A stretch of DNA of 64,000 nucleotides from Pedobacter puniceum (GCF_009674685.1 NZ_WKJI01000001.1:1240001-1304000); one strand, 5' to 3'. Counted from the first letter of the stretch, positions 48,291 to 58,604 are shown. Numbers and translations: made by a program. The notes: a model not told the origin generated them from the sequence alone.

Positions 48291-50438
48291 ATGATGGTTA
48301 AAACCTCTACTCAGAAGTTTTTTTATGTTTTTTTATGTGCTTTTTTTATTAGTGTTTATACTTATGCTCAAAGTACAAGCTTAGCTAAACAAGTAGAAAG
48401 ATTAGATCGTGGCTTAGTAGCTATCCGTGTAACAACCTCAAAAGTTTTTGTAAGTTGGAGATTGTTTGCCACTGACCCTGATGATATTGCATTTAATGTG
48501 TATCGCTCTGGCGTTAAATTAAATAGTACACCTATTACAAACTCTACCAATTTTGAAGATAATACAAGTTTAAATGGCACTTATACTATAAGACATGTTA
48601 TTAATGGTACAGAGTTTACAGATTCTAAAACTGCTACCATTTGGCAACAAACATTCTTAAGAATAGCTTTAATTCCTCCACCTGATGGTGTTACACCTGC
48701 AGGAGAAAGCTTTACTTACACTGCTAATGATTGTAGTGTAGGCGACGTAGATGGCGATGGAGAATATGAAATTTTTCTTAAATGGGACCCTTCTAATGCT
48801 AAAGATAATTCGCAATCTGGTTATACAGGCAATGTATTTATTGATGCATATAAGCTAAATGGAACTAGGCTTTGGCGTATAGATTTAGGCAAAAACATAA
48901 GAGCTGGAGCGCATTATACCCAATTTATAGTTTATGATTTAGATGGCGATGGAAAGGCAGAAATGGCTTGTAAAACTGCAGATGGCACTATTGATGGTGT
49001 AGGAACAGTGATAGGAAGTGCTACCGCAGACTACAGAAACTCAAGCGGCTATATTCTATCAGGTCCTGAGTTTTTAACCGTTTTTAACGGAGAAACAGGT
49101 AGAGCCATGGCCACTACCAATTATTTACCTGCCAGGGGTACTGTTTCATCGTGGGGAGATAGCTATGGCAACCGAGTTGATAGATTTATTGCTGCCGTAG
49201 CCTATTTAGATGGCAGCAAACCCAGCTTAATTATGGGGCGTGGCTACTACACCAGATTGGTTAGAGTAGCTTGGGATTGGAGAAATAATCAGCTCACACA
49301 ACGTTGGATTTTTGACAGCAATAATACAGGAAACTCAACATACGCCGGGCAGGGAAACCACCAAATGACCATTGGAGATGTAGATAATGATGGTAAAGAC
49401 GAAATTTTTAATGGATCTAGTGCAATTAATGATAATGGAAGCGGACTATGGTCTACCAGACGTGGGCATGGTGATGCTTTACATATGAGTGATATGGACC
49501 CTGATATTGCAGGGCAAGAAATGTGGATGTGTTATGAAAGTCCATCTGAATATAAAGGATTAGGTTTAACCTTAAAGAAAGCAAGTACAGGCGAAGTGCT
49601 TTGGGGTGTTGCTGCAACTGGCGATGTAGGAAGAGCCTTAGCAGCAGATATAGACCCTAATTTCCCTGGTTATGAAATGTGGGGAGCAGCAGGAGGCGCT
49701 GTTTATAGCAGTAAAGGTGCTGTTATTAGCAACAGTGTACCTTCTATGAATTTTGCTGTTTGGTGGGATGGTGATTTAAGTAGAGAATTATTAAATGGTA
49801 CAAGCTTAGACAAATGGAATAGCGCTACTTTAAGAAGCGATCGCTTATTAACCATTGGTAATTTTGGTGCTGCTGTTTCTAATAATGGAACTAAGGCTAC
49901 ACCTGCTTTAAGCGCCGATATTTTGGGTGATTGGCGAGAGGAAATGATTTTCCGAAGTTCAGATAATAGAAGTTTGCTAATTTTTAGCACAACCATACCT
50001 ACTACCGAGCGTCTTTTTACATTAATGCATGATACACAATATAGAACTGCTATTGCATGGCAAAACTCTGCTTACAACCAACCCCCGCACCCAAGTTTCT
50101 TTTTAGGAACAGGAATGAGAAAGCCCGCTAAACCAAACATCACTTACGCAGGTGCTATACCAACCTTCTTTAAAGAAGTAAAAGAAGAAAGCTATAATTT
50201 ACCATTATATCCAAATCCAGTTTATAATGAATTGAATATCAACTTAAAAACCTCAGAAAAAATATTAAAGCTGAGCTTTTTAGACAATAGCGGAAGGATT
50301 ATTTTACAACAAGAGGATAGCTTAGAAAACTTAAATAACCTATTAAACAGTAAATTACAACAGATAAGCCCAGGTATTTACACCCTTAGTTTATTAGAAG
50401 GTAATAAATTTTACAGCACTAAAATTATTAAGAACTAA
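48291..50438 (+). CDS. PL11 rhamnogalacturonan lyase with type IX secretion tail
   Basis: I start at the ATG at 48291 (MMVKTSTQKFFYVFLCAFFI, signal peptide), giving 715 residues; a TTG at 48270 only adds seven residues. LAKQVERLDRGLVAIRVTTS and LFATDPDDIAFNVYRSG are the N-terminal Ig-like segments of family PL11. The eight-bladed propeller with calcium loops follows (SVGDVDGDGEYEIFLKWDP, DLDGDGKAEMACKTADGTID, TIGDVDNDGKDEIFNGSS). Residues about 635-715 (LPLYPNPVYNELNINLKTS to the end) are a type IX sorting domain, so the enzyme is sent to the cell surface. It cuts the rhamnogalacturonan I backbone. It is divergent from operon C. Confidence 0.92.
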   Translation: MMVKTSTQKFFYVFLCAFFISVYTYAQSTSLAKQVERLDRGLVAIRVTTSKVFVSWRLFATDPDDIAFNVYRSGVKLNSTPITNSTNFEDNTSLNGTYTIRHVINGTEFTDSKTATIWQQTFLRIALIPPPDGVTPAGESFTYTANDCSVGDVDGDGEYEIFLKWDPSNAKDNSQSGYTGNVFIDAYKLNGTRLWRIDLGKNIRAGAHYTQFIVYDLDGDGKAEMACKTADGTIDGVGTVIGSATADYRNSSGYILSGPEFLTVFNGETGRAMATTNYLPARGTVSSWGDSYGNRVDRFIAAVAYLDGSKPSLIMGRGYYTRLVRVAWDWRNNQLTQRWIFDSNNTGNSTYAGQGNHQMTIGDVDNDGKDEIFNGSSAINDNGSGLWSTRRGHGDALHMSDMDPDIAGQEMWMCYESPSEYKGLGLTLKKASTGEVLWGVAATGDVGRALAADIDPNFPGYEMWGAAGGAVYSSKGAVISNSVPSMNFAVWWDGDLSRELLNGTSLDKWNSATLRSDRLLTIGNFGAAVSNNGTKATPALSADILGDWREEMIFRSSDNRSLLIFSTTIPTTERLFTLMHDTQYRTAIAWQNSAYNQPPHPSFFLGTGMRKPAKPNITYAGAIPTFFKEVKEESYNLPLYPNPVYNELNINLKTSEKILKLSFLDNSGRIILQQEDSLENLNNLLNSKLQQISPGIYTLSLLEGNKFYSTKIIKN

Positions 50439-50441
50439 ATC

Positions 50442-52937
50442 TTGAAAAACATCAATACTTATCAAAAAAATATTCTTTTAATACTCTTATGTACAACCTT
50501 TTTCAACTTATGCCAAGCACAAGAAAGCAAAAGAAATGTACTTTTTTTTGAAAAAGTTTACTTACATACTGATAGAGAAGTTTATGCCCCAGGCGAAAAC
50601 ATTTGGTTTAGCGCTTATTTATTAAATGCACAAAATAATGCTTTGGTTACTACCAGTAACACTTTATATGTTACGCTAAAATCTAAAAACCATAGCAACC
50701 AAGATAGTTTGGTTTTGAAAAGGATTATCAGGATGGATAATGGCCGAGGTTTTGGTGATTTTAGCCTTGCCGACTCTATACCTGCCGGACTTTATAAACT
50801 TTCTGCATGGACAAATTGGATGCGAAATTTTGGTAACGAGTTTGTTTTTGAAAAAGACATTCAAGTTTTAGATAATGGTAAAATTGTGGCTAAGGCCGAT
50901 AAAAATCTTCCTAAAGCAAAAGGTGTTACTCCGCAATACACCTCAGCAGTAACTAAAGAAAATATTTACTTTTTTCCTGAAGGAGGCTCTTTAATTGATA
51001 GTGTAATGGCTTTAGTAGCCTTTAAAGCTGTTGATGATTTAGCTAAACCTATAGATTTTGAGGGCGCTGTTTACGATAGTAAAGGAGAATCTGTAACAGA
51101 AATATCAAGCAAGGCTGGTTTAGGTATTTTTATGCTACAGCCTTTATTAAATGAAAACTATATAGCCAAAGGAACTTTTAGTAATGGTAAAACATTTACC
51201 TATCCTTTACCAAAAGCTTTAGCTACAGGTATTGGCTTACATGTTATTGAAAAAGACAGCTTATTTAACTTTATTATCAGTACCAATACAAAATCTCAAA
51301 ATATTGGAAAGTATGGGGTAATACTTCTCAAAAGTAAAGGGAAAGTAATTCTTAAGAAAGAATTTCAATTCCAAAATATCCAAACCTTAATAAGAATTTC
51401 TAAAAAGGATTTACCAAATGGTATCACAACCGTAACTATTTTTGACCAAAGTGGTAAGCCTCAAAGCGAAAGACTTATTTATGTTGAAAATCATCAGCAA
51501 TTAAAACTAAATATTACCACAGATAAGGCTTTTTATCGACCTAAAGAAGAAATTCAAGTAAATTTAAAGGTTACAGATGTTAAAAATTCTCCTGTTAAAA
51601 GCTTTCTATCTTTCGTAGCTGTAGATTCTTCTCTTGCAGATTTAAACCGTATCAATATTGCTTCTTACCTGCAATTAAGCTCAGAAATAAAAGGTACCAT
51701 AGAAAACCCTCAGCAATATTTTAATAAACAGAATCCAAACAGGTTTAAACAACTAGATTTACTGTTACTTACTCAAGGTTGGCGAGAGTATTTATGGAGA
51801 AGACTTGCCGATACTACATTGAAAATTTCTCATATCCCAGAAAAAGGTATTACCCTATCGGGAAGTGTAAAACACAATTTTTCTGAAAAGCCAATTGCCA
51901 ATGCCAATGTAAGCTTATTTGCTAATGGTGCTACTGGAGATAAACTTTTTGCTACCCAAACCGACTCTTTAGGTAAATATTATATAGATGGCTTAAAGTT
52001 TTTTGGTAAACAAACGTTAAGACTAAACTCGGTAAGTGGTAAAGGTAAAAATGTAGGTTGGATAATTTTAGATTCTTTATTTAAAACCAAACCTTACCAA
52101 GTTGAAGCAAAAACGGTAGAACAAATAGTTGCTAATAATAAAGCTTCAGAAATTCTTAGAAGAAGTATACAAGCTAAAAAGCTATCGCTTTCTGATACTA
52201 TTTTGTTAAACGAAATTAAGGTTACTGATGATAAAAATGTAAGACTTTTTGATAGAGTAGCCAGCACATTTGGTTATAAACCAGAGGATTTTACGGTAAC
52301 ACCTAAAGATTACGATTACACTAATCTGATGCATTATATCTTACATAAATCTTCTCAGGCGAGAGAGTTTACCAATCCAGAAGATGGCATCTCTCGACTA
52401 GTTTTCCCTTATATGGGCAAAAATTTTCAGCCTAGATTTGTGATTAATAATAAAGAACTACCTTTTACTGATAACGACCCACAATATATGCGAGATGATT
52501 ATTACAACACCTACCTAACCCTACCTATGAATAAGGTAGAGCGTGTGGTGATAAAGCATTTATTAAGCTCGGCACAATTAAGTTTAAGCGAAGAAACAGG
52601 TATGTCGCAATCTACCGCTGCTGATGATATTTTTGTGATTTATCTTTACCTAAAACCTAATGCATTGGTTAAAACAAAGCCAAATGCTATTTTAGAAGAG
52701 TTAGATGGTTATTACCAAGCAAAAACTTTTTATCAGCCTAAGCTAAGCGCTGATAACCCAGCGCCGGATGAGCGTACCACTATTTTCTGGAATCCTTACA
52801 TCATCACTAATGAAAACGGAGAGGCTAAAGTAAACTTTAGAAATCCATCATCTAAAACAAGAATTAGGCTAATTATAGAAGGAGTTGGTGAAGGAGGTGG
52901 CTTAATTAATCATTATCAAACCTATGATATAAAATAA
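50442..52937 (+). CDS. MG2-type exported protein, TTG start
   Basis: The 831-residue frame opens with TTG, 3 bases after the lyase stop; there is no in-frame ATG near the leader, so a TTG start is likely. A signal peptide (NLCQAQ) precedes an MG2 domain (HTDREVYAPGENIWFSAYLL) that recalls alpha-2-macroglobulin-like proteins. A carboxypeptidase-regulatory-like domain follows (TLSGSVKHNFSEKPIANANV, about 470-530). Similar proteins are widespread in Bacteroidota and of unknown function. Tight coupling to PL11 suggests a surface or periplasmic role in pectin handling. Confidence 0.72.
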   Translation: MKNINTYQKNILLILLCTTFFNLCQAQESKRNVLFFEKVYLHTDREVYAPGENIWFSAYLLNAQNNALVTTSNTLYVTLKSKNHSNQDSLVLKRIIRMDNGRGFGDFSLADSIPAGLYKLSAWTNWMRNFGNEFVFEKDIQVLDNGKIVAKADKNLPKAKGVTPQYTSAVTKENIYFFPEGGSLIDSVMALVAFKAVDDLAKPIDFEGAVYDSKGESVTEISSKAGLGIFMLQPLLNENYIAKGTFSNGKTFTYPLPKALATGIGLHVIEKDSLFNFIISTNTKSQNIGKYGVILLKSKGKVILKKEFQFQNIQTLIRISKKDLPNGITTVTIFDQSGKPQSERLIYVENHQQLKLNITTDKAFYRPKEEIQVNLKVTDVKNSPVKSFLSFVAVDSSLADLNRINIASYLQLSSEIKGTIENPQQYFNKQNPNRFKQLDLLLLTQGWREYLWRRLADTTLKISHIPEKGITLSGSVKHNFSEKPIANANVSLFANGATGDKLFATQTDSLGKYYIDGLKFFGKQTLRLNSVSGKGKNVGWIILDSLFKTKPYQVEAKTVEQIVANNKASEILRRSIQAKKLSLSDTILLNEIKVTDDKNVRLFDRVASTFGYKPEDFTVTPKDYDYTNLMHYILHKSSQAREFTNPEDGISRLVFPYMGKNFQPRFVINNKELPFTDNDPQYMRDDYYNTYLTLPMNKVERVVIKHLLSSAQLSLSEETGMSQSTAADDIFVIYLYLKPNALVKTKPNAILEELDGYYQAKTFYQPKLSADNPAPDERTTIFWNPYIITNENGEAKVNFRNPSSKTRIRLIIEGVGEGGGLINHYQTYDIK

Positions 52938-52938
52938 G

Positions 52939-53949
52939 CTATTCTACTTCTGGCCAGCTATTTATCCATTTTAATTTTTCTATTCTAAGTTTTGATATGC
53001 CTTTATCTTGTGCATCATAGCCATGAAAAACTAAATAATCGGTGTTGCTTTTTTCATCGTAGAAAACAGCATTATGCCCTACTCCATTCCAGTTTTCGTT
53101 ACCAGCAAGTAATAAAGTGCCACCACCATTTGCTAAGGCAATATTATTTTTATCTAAATAAGGACCTTTTACGTTTTTAGAGCGGCCAACAATCATCTTA
53201 TAAGTACTTTTTGGACCTTTACAGCAGTAATCTGTAGAAGCAAAAAGATAATACCAACCATCTTTTTTATAAATAAATGGCGCTTCTATTGCGTTTCCTC
53301 CGGCATCTTTAGGGTTGTCATCTACCGCAGGAGGATTATCTTTACCCGGCTTTTTAACTCTCGTAGCTATGGTTGCTAGCTTATTTACATCTTCATCAAG
53401 CGTAAAGCGGTCTTTCTTTAGTTTCACCAATTTTAATCCCTCCCAAAAAGAACCAAAAGACAAATAAGCCCTTCCCCCATCATCAGTTATTAAATTTGGA
53501 TCTATAGCATTCCAATTGGTTTTGCCAGGGTATGATTGAATAACTTTACCCATATCAACCCATTTATAATTTGGATCTTGCGGATGCAGCGTGGTATTAA
53601 CAGCTAAACCTATGCAAGAGGTATTTTTACCAAATGCCGATATAGAGTAATATAAATAATATTTTCCTTGGTGATAAGAAATATCAGGTGCCCAGATATG
53701 ATTTTTAAAGCCTGGCACTGCTTTAACAGCCCACTCAGGAGCTTCATTAAATATTGCTTCTTCTTTCTTCCAATTTTTTAAATCTTTTGATGACCAATTG
53801 CCTATGCCCCTGCCTGTACAAAAAAGATAATATACGCTATCTTGTTTGATTAATACAGGGTCATGCACAGGAATATTTTGTTTAAGTTCTTGTGCCATTA
53901 CACAAGAACTTAAACAAATAAAAGCTAGTTTGAAGAAGATATTTTTCAT
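52939..53949 (-). CDS. GH43 arabinan-active enzyme (endo-arabinanase-like)
   Basis: The 336-residue protein has a signal peptide (to about residue 19) and a five-bladed propeller. The catalytic acids are visible: Asp in IPVHDPVLIKQDSVYYLF, Asp in AIDPNLITDDGG and Glu in IEAPFIYKKDGWYYLFAS. GNAIEAPF and the HIWAPDISYH segment point to the arabinan-endo-1,5-alpha-L-arabinosidase subgroup. It is the last gene of the arabinan locus, 2 bases after GH51, and should act in the periplasm. It is convergent with the MG2 gene, one base apart. Confidence 0.88.
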   Translation of the reverse strand: MKNIFFKLAFICLSSCVMAQELKQNIPVHDPVLIKQDSVYYLFCTGRGIGNWSSKDLKNWKKEEAIFNEAPEWAVKAVPGFKNHIWAPDISYHQGKYYLYYSISAFGKNTSCIGLAVNTTLHPQDPNYKWVDMGKVIQSYPGKTNWNAIDPNLITDDGGRAYLSFGSFWEGLKLVKLKKDRFTLDEDVNKLATIATRVKKPGKDNPPAVDDNPKDAGGNAIEAPFIYKKDGWYYLFASTDYCCKGPKSTYKMIVGRSKNVKGPYLDKNNIALANGGGTLLLAGNENWNGVGHNAVFYDEKSNTDYLVFHGYDAQDKGISKLRIEKLKWINSWPEVE

Positions 53950-53951
53950 GA

Positions 53952-55922
53952 TTAATTAAGCTTAACGCGGATAACACTTAAAGAATTTGGTGCTAACTGA
54001 TGGACAATTTGCTTTTTCTTTACTGCCAATGTGCTTTCTTTAGGAAAAACTTGTTTAGGTTTATCGATAGAATTTACATCGTCTAAACTGTTTGAAGTAA
54101 GACTAGTAAGTTTGGCCTGTGTTTGTATACCTTTAGCATTATCGATATCAAAAGTTACTTTTTGCTCTTTATCTGAAGCGTTTACTACTTTAATAATCAA
54201 CTCATTACTTTGCTTATCAATAACTGTAGAAGCATAAATTCCATTCTCACCAACTGCTGCTTTGGCGTTTTTACTAGTTAAACCTACAACGTGTGTACCT
54301 CTGTTGGTAGAATACAATTTTTGCACAAAATAATTAGGTGTACCATAAGCTTGTAGGTTATCAACCCAAATTAAATCTGGTGTCCACTGCCAACCCTCTA
54401 TATGTGCAAAAAGAGGTGCATAAGAAGCCATAATTACCACATCAGCGTTACGCTCTAAACCTGTTAAAAATGCAGCTTCAGAAATAGCACCTTTTAAGTT
54501 ATTTCTATTGTTTACGCTTACAACTTTATCTGTTTGTGCAGCATATTCACCAGCAAAAATCTTAGATGCATTTCTTGGATAATTATCATATCTGGCAGCA
54601 TTTTGTAAAAACCACTCGGGTTTACGGTAATAATGCTCGTCAATAATATCGGCATTCATTTTTCTTAACTCGGTATTTAGATAATCAAAACGTTCTCCGT
54701 CTGGGTCGGTACCACCGCTATTTACCAACTTTATTTCAGGATATTTAGCCTTGATAGCTTTGGTAAACTGCTTTAATCTTTCTATGTACTGTGGGCCCCA
54801 ATTTTCATTACCCACACCAAGCATTTTTAAATTAAAAGGTTTTGGATGCCCCATTTGCGCTCTAACCTTACCCCATGGTGTATTTACATCTCCATTGGCA
54901 AATTCTATTAAATCTAAAGCGTCTTGTATATAAGGTTCTAGTTGGTCTAACGGTACTACCTCTGCTGTATTAAACTGGCATGCCATACCACAATTTAAAA
55001 TTGGTAAAGCTTGTGCGCCAATATCTTCTGCTAATTGAAAATACTCATAAAAACCTAAGCCAAATGTTTGGTAATAATCTGGTGTTAAACGATGAGCAAA
55101 TTCGGTATTCCAACGGTTAACTATTAATTCTCTTCCCTCTACCGGACCAATAGTTTTTTTCCATTGGTAACGGGTAGATAAATCATGCCCTTCAACAATA
55201 CAACCACCAGGGAAACGTACAAAACCAGGTTTTAAGTCGGCCAGAAGCTGCACCATATCGGCTCTTAAACCACCTTTTCTTCCCTTCCAAGTGTCTGATG
55301 GGAATAAAGAAATCATATCTACATCTATAGTACCTTCACCGCTAAAAGTAACTCTAAATTTGCCTTTATTAGCAGTTGCAGTAGCGTTAAAACTTACTTC
55401 TTGTTTGTGCCAAGTATCACCAACTGAAGTTGGTATAATTTCTCCTTTACCGATAACCTCATTTTTCTCGTTCAATAACTCTAGCTGTAGCTTAATACCA
55501 GGTTTACCTTGGCGATAGAGGAAGGAAAAATCATACCTCAAACCAGCTTTAATCCCCATACCTCTAAAACCTTCATTCACCATGCTTTTAGGTTCTTTAT
55601 TTACCAGAACTCTTAAAAACCGAGGATTAGAAGAATTTGCTTCGCCTCTGTTAAGTACCAGCATTTCTCCTTCAACTTTTTTGCCTTCTAAAGTCCATCC
55701 CATTAAAGGCTTATAAAACTCGAAAGAGCGATTTTTTATTAACTCTGCATAAATACCGCCATCTGCTCCCATATTAATATCCTCAAAAAAAACACCCCAC
55801 ATAGTAGGTTGTATTTCTGTTTTGATTTGGTTTGGCTGCACTTTAAATACAGTTTGAGCCATGGTGGTGAAACTTGACAGGGTTACTGCAAAAATTAATG
55901 GTATAGATTGTTTAATTTTCAT
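53952..55922 (-). CDS. GH51 alpha-L-arabinofuranosidase, large form
   Basis: The 656-residue protein has a signal peptide (to about residue 22), an N-terminal carbohydrate-binding-like sandwich (about 60-210), a TIM barrel and a C-terminal beta-domain. The acid/base is Glu373 in VGNENWGPQY and the nucleophile is Glu459 in IFAGEYAAQ. It removes terminal alpha-L-arabinofuranose from arabinan side chains in the periplasm. It differs clearly in layout from the other GH51 at 56945, so the two may act on different linkages. Confidence 0.92.
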   Translation of the reverse strand: MKIKQSIPLIFAVTLSSFTTMAQTVFKVQPNQIKTEIQPTMWGVFFEDINMGADGGIYAELIKNRSFEFYKPLMGWTLEGKKVEGEMLVLNRGEANSSNPRFLRVLVNKEPKSMVNEGFRGMGIKAGLRYDFSFLYRQGKPGIKLQLELLNEKNEVIGKGEIIPTSVGDTWHKQEVSFNATATANKGKFRVTFSGEGTIDVDMISLFPSDTWKGRKGGLRADMVQLLADLKPGFVRFPGGCIVEGHDLSTRYQWKKTIGPVEGRELIVNRWNTEFAHRLTPDYYQTFGLGFYEYFQLAEDIGAQALPILNCGMACQFNTAEVVPLDQLEPYIQDALDLIEFANGDVNTPWGKVRAQMGHPKPFNLKMLGVGNENWGPQYIERLKQFTKAIKAKYPEIKLVNSGGTDPDGERFDYLNTELRKMNADIIDEHYYRKPEWFLQNAARYDNYPRNASKIFAGEYAAQTDKVVSVNNRNNLKGAISEAAFLTGLERNADVVIMASYAPLFAHIEGWQWTPDLIWVDNLQAYGTPNYFVQKLYSTNRGTHVVGLTSKNAKAAVGENGIYASTVIDKQSNELIIKVVNASDKEQKVTFDIDNAKGIQTQAKLTSLTSNSLDDVNSIDKPKQVFPKESTLAVKKKQIVHQLAPNSLSVIRVKLN

Positions 55923-55944
55923 GATTTATAATTTTGTGGTTTCT

Positions 55945-56937
55945 TTATTTAGCTGGTTTAACGCCTTCTGTGGTCATGATAACTCTTTTGATAGACCCAT
56001 CTTTATTGTAGTATAAATTGTCTATACAAACCGAACGGTGAAAGCTTCCTGCATCGGCTGCTAAAGCCCCATTATGATAAATAAAATAGTCTTTTCCTTT
56101 AAAATTAATGATTGCCTGATGATTGGTATTACTGTTTCCGGCAATTTCATTAATGATGCCTTTAAACTCCCACGGTCCGTAGATGCTTCTACTCATGGCG
56201 TAAGCAATTTTCTCTGGAAACTCGTAGGCATAAGAGAGGTAATACCAGCCTTTTCTTTTATGTATCCAAGGGGCTTCAGTAAAATTAGGCACATCGATGG
56301 TTTTAATAGGACCATCCAATTCTATCATATTATCTTTTAATTTCACGTATCTACATTTGGTATTACCCCAAAAAAGATAAGCTTGCCCATCATCATCAAT
56401 GATAACAGAGGGATCTATATCATCCCAACTTATCTTAATATCTGTAGTCATATCATTGGTAATTAGAGCTTTTCCTAAAGCATCTTTAAATGGCCCTGTT
56501 GGGCTATCAGAAACGGCAACACCTATAGCTTTACCATGTATAGTAGCATGAGAAATAGAAACAAACCAATAAAATTTACCATTTTTTTCTATCACTTGTG
56601 AGGCCCAAGCATCGTCTTTTGCCCAAGAAAAATCGGTAGTTTTTAAAGGTACTTCATGCTCTTTCCAGTTTACCATATCACTAGAAGAATAGCAAAGCCA
56701 CTCATGCATTACATAGCGGTTTTCGCCTTTAGCAGCCACATCATGCCCGGTGTATAAATACACCTTATCTTGATAAACCAAAGCTGCGGGATCTGCTGTA
56801 AACTTATCTCTAATAATAGGATTACCAACCTTCACCAAGCTATCTTTAAGCTCTTGTTTATCAAAGCAAAAAGCATTGTTATTTAAAGCTAAAATAGCTA
56901 CACCAATAACTATAGATTTTTTAAAATGAGTTATCAT
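55945..56937 (-). CDS. GH43 alpha-L-arabinofuranosidase/xylosidase-like
   Basis: The 330-residue protein has a signal peptide (to about residue 24). Catalytic Asp is in TADPAALVYQDKVYLYTG, the second Asp in DDIDPSVIIDDDGQAYLFW and Glu in FTEAPWIHKRKGWYYL. The subfamily fits arabinofuranosidase/xylosidase-type GH43. It lies 8 bases after GH51 (56945) and 22 bases before the second GH51, and belongs to the arabinan locus. Confidence 0.88.
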   Translation of the reverse strand: MITHFKKSIVIGVAILALNNNAFCFDKQELKDSLVKVGNPIIRDKFTADPAALVYQDKVYLYTGHDVAAKGENRYVMHEWLCYSSSDMVNWKEHEVPLKTTDFSWAKDDAWASQVIEKNGKFYWFVSISHATIHGKAIGVAVSDSPTGPFKDALGKALITNDMTTDIKISWDDIDPSVIIDDDGQAYLFWGNTKCRYVKLKDNMIELDGPIKTIDVPNFTEAPWIHKRKGWYYLSYAYEFPEKIAYAMSRSIYGPWEFKGIINEIAGNSNTNHQAIINFKGKDYFIYHNGALAADAGSFHRSVCIDNLYYNKDGSIKRVIMTTEGVKPAK

Positions 56938-56944
56938 TATTTAA

Positions 56945-58498
56945 TTATTTTAGGGCCAAAACCACAACACTATGAGCAGGTAAAACCACCTGAATTTGAT
57001 TGCCTTTTAACTTAGCATCTTTAAAAACAGCGGGCTTAATTAAATCTGGATTTTGAAAACTATTAAAATCATTCAATTTTGCAGAGTTTACAATTCTTCC
57101 TGAAATGGTTTTATAGGCTTGATCTTGAATATTGATTTTTAATTCATGTGATTTTTTAGCATCTATATTTACCAATGTAATATGTGTAACTCCATTTTTA
57201 TCTATTGATGCTGAAGCTGATAAAGCTGGTAATTTTTCCTCGCCTAAAACATATTCTTGCGTATTTATGCTTACAGGAATTAATGTGGCATCTTGATGAA
57301 CCTTATACATTTCTAAAACGTGATAAGTAGGTGTTAAAATCATCTTCTCCTTTTCGGTTAGGATAACTGCTTGCAATACGTTAACAGTTTGTGCCAAATT
57401 AGCCATGCGCACTCTTTCAGCATGATTATTAAAGACGTTAAGGGTTACACCAGCTATCATGGCATCACGAATAGTATTTTGCTGGTATAAAAACCCTGGA
57501 TTGGTTCCCGGCTCTACATTGTACCAACCGCCCCACTCATCTACAACTAAAGCAATTTTCTTATCAGGGTCATATTTATCCATAATAGCAGAATGCTTAG
57601 TTACCAGCTCTTCCATGTGTAAAGCGCTTTTCATGGTTGCAAAATATTGTTGCTCAGAAAATTGTGTGGCAGAGCCTTTTTTACTCCACGTTACATTGGC
57701 ATAATGGTGCAAAGCGATACCTTCTATTAAGTTTCTTGGGATGTTTTTCATCAGTGTTTCGGTCCAATTGTAATCTCCGCCATTAGCGCCAGAAGCAATC
57801 CTGAAAATTTTAGAAGAATTATCCCAATCTGTCATGAAAGTTGCATACTTACGGTATTCATTTGCATAATAATCTGGTTTCATGTTACCACCGCAGCCCC
57901 AGGCTTCGTTACCAACTCCCCAAAATTTCACTTTCCAAGCGGTATCTCTACCGTTTGCTCTCCTTAATTTAGACATAGGGCTATCGCCATTAAAATTCAC
58001 ATACTGTACCCAGTCTGAAAGCTCTTGTACTGTGCCTGTTGCTAAATTACCTGCCAAATAGGGTTCGGTATTTAATAGCTCGCACATGTTTAAAAAATCA
58101 TGCGTACCAAAGCTGTTATTTTCTGTTACACCGCCCCACCAAGTATTTACGATAGATGGACGGTCTTTTTTAGGGCCAATTCCATCTTTCCAATGGTAGG
58201 TATCTGCAAAACAACCTCCTGGCCATCTTAAATTTGGGATGTTTAAATTTTTTAGTGCTGTTATAATATCATTTCTTACCCCATTGGTATTTGGGATAAC
58301 TTTATTTTCTTCTCCAATGTAAAAACCATCGTAAATACACCTGCCTAAATGCTCGGCAAAATGGCCATAGATGTGTTTACTGATTTTGGTTTTAGATTCT
58401 TTAGGCTTTAAAACAATTTCATTAGCCTGTTGCGCCCATGCAGAACCAGCAAATATTGTAGTTAGCGTAAAAAGTAATCTCAATGATTTGAATTTCAT
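56945..58498 (-). CDS. GH51 alpha-L-arabinofuranosidase, classic form
   Basis: The 517-residue protein has a signal peptide (to about residue 22) followed by the TIM barrel and a C-terminal beta domain. HIYGHFAEHLGRCIYDG, NLRWPGGCFADTYHW and the acid/base Glu198 in GVGNEAWGCGGN are GH51 hallmarks; the nucleophile is Glu321 in VVDEWGGWYNVEP. It is the classical length for the family. It releases arabinofuranose from arabino-oligosaccharides. A strong hairpin with a U-run lies between it and the GH43 gene upstream, so it may be expressed at a lower or separate level. Confidence 0.94.
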   Translation of the reverse strand: MKFKSLRLLFTLTTIFAGSAWAQQANEIVLKPKESKTKISKHIYGHFAEHLGRCIYDGFYIGEENKVIPNTNGVRNDIITALKNLNIPNLRWPGGCFADTYHWKDGIGPKKDRPSIVNTWWGGVTENNSFGTHDFLNMCELLNTEPYLAGNLATGTVQELSDWVQYVNFNGDSPMSKLRRANGRDTAWKVKFWGVGNEAWGCGGNMKPDYYANEYRKYATFMTDWDNSSKIFRIASGANGGDYNWTETLMKNIPRNLIEGIALHHYANVTWSKKGSATQFSEQQYFATMKSALHMEELVTKHSAIMDKYDPDKKIALVVDEWGGWYNVEPGTNPGFLYQQNTIRDAMIAGVTLNVFNNHAERVRMANLAQTVNVLQAVILTEKEKMILTPTYHVLEMYKVHQDATLIPVSINTQEYVLGEEKLPALSASASIDKNGVTHITLVNIDAKKSHELKINIQDQAYKTISGRIVNSAKLNDFNSFQNPDLIKPAVFKDAKLKGNQIQVVLPAHSVVVLALK

Positions 58499-58542
58499 GA
58501 GTAAAAAGGTTTATAATTAGAATTTAGTTTATATGAGCTTAC

Positions 58543-58586
58543 AAAAAAATACGTAAGACCTTATACAAATATAAGTGTCTTACGTA
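58543..58586 (-). terminator. Strong hairpin inside the arabinan locus
   Basis: TACGTAAGAC (58550-58559) and GTCTTACGTA (58577-58586) pair perfectly, and an inner CTTATA/TATAAG stem closes on a CAAA loop with one bulged base. On the minus strand it is followed by TTTTTTTG. It has all features of a Rho-independent terminator, yet sits between genes of one locus. Confidence 0.8.
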
Positions 58587-58604
58587 CACGTAATTTACAA
58601 AAAA

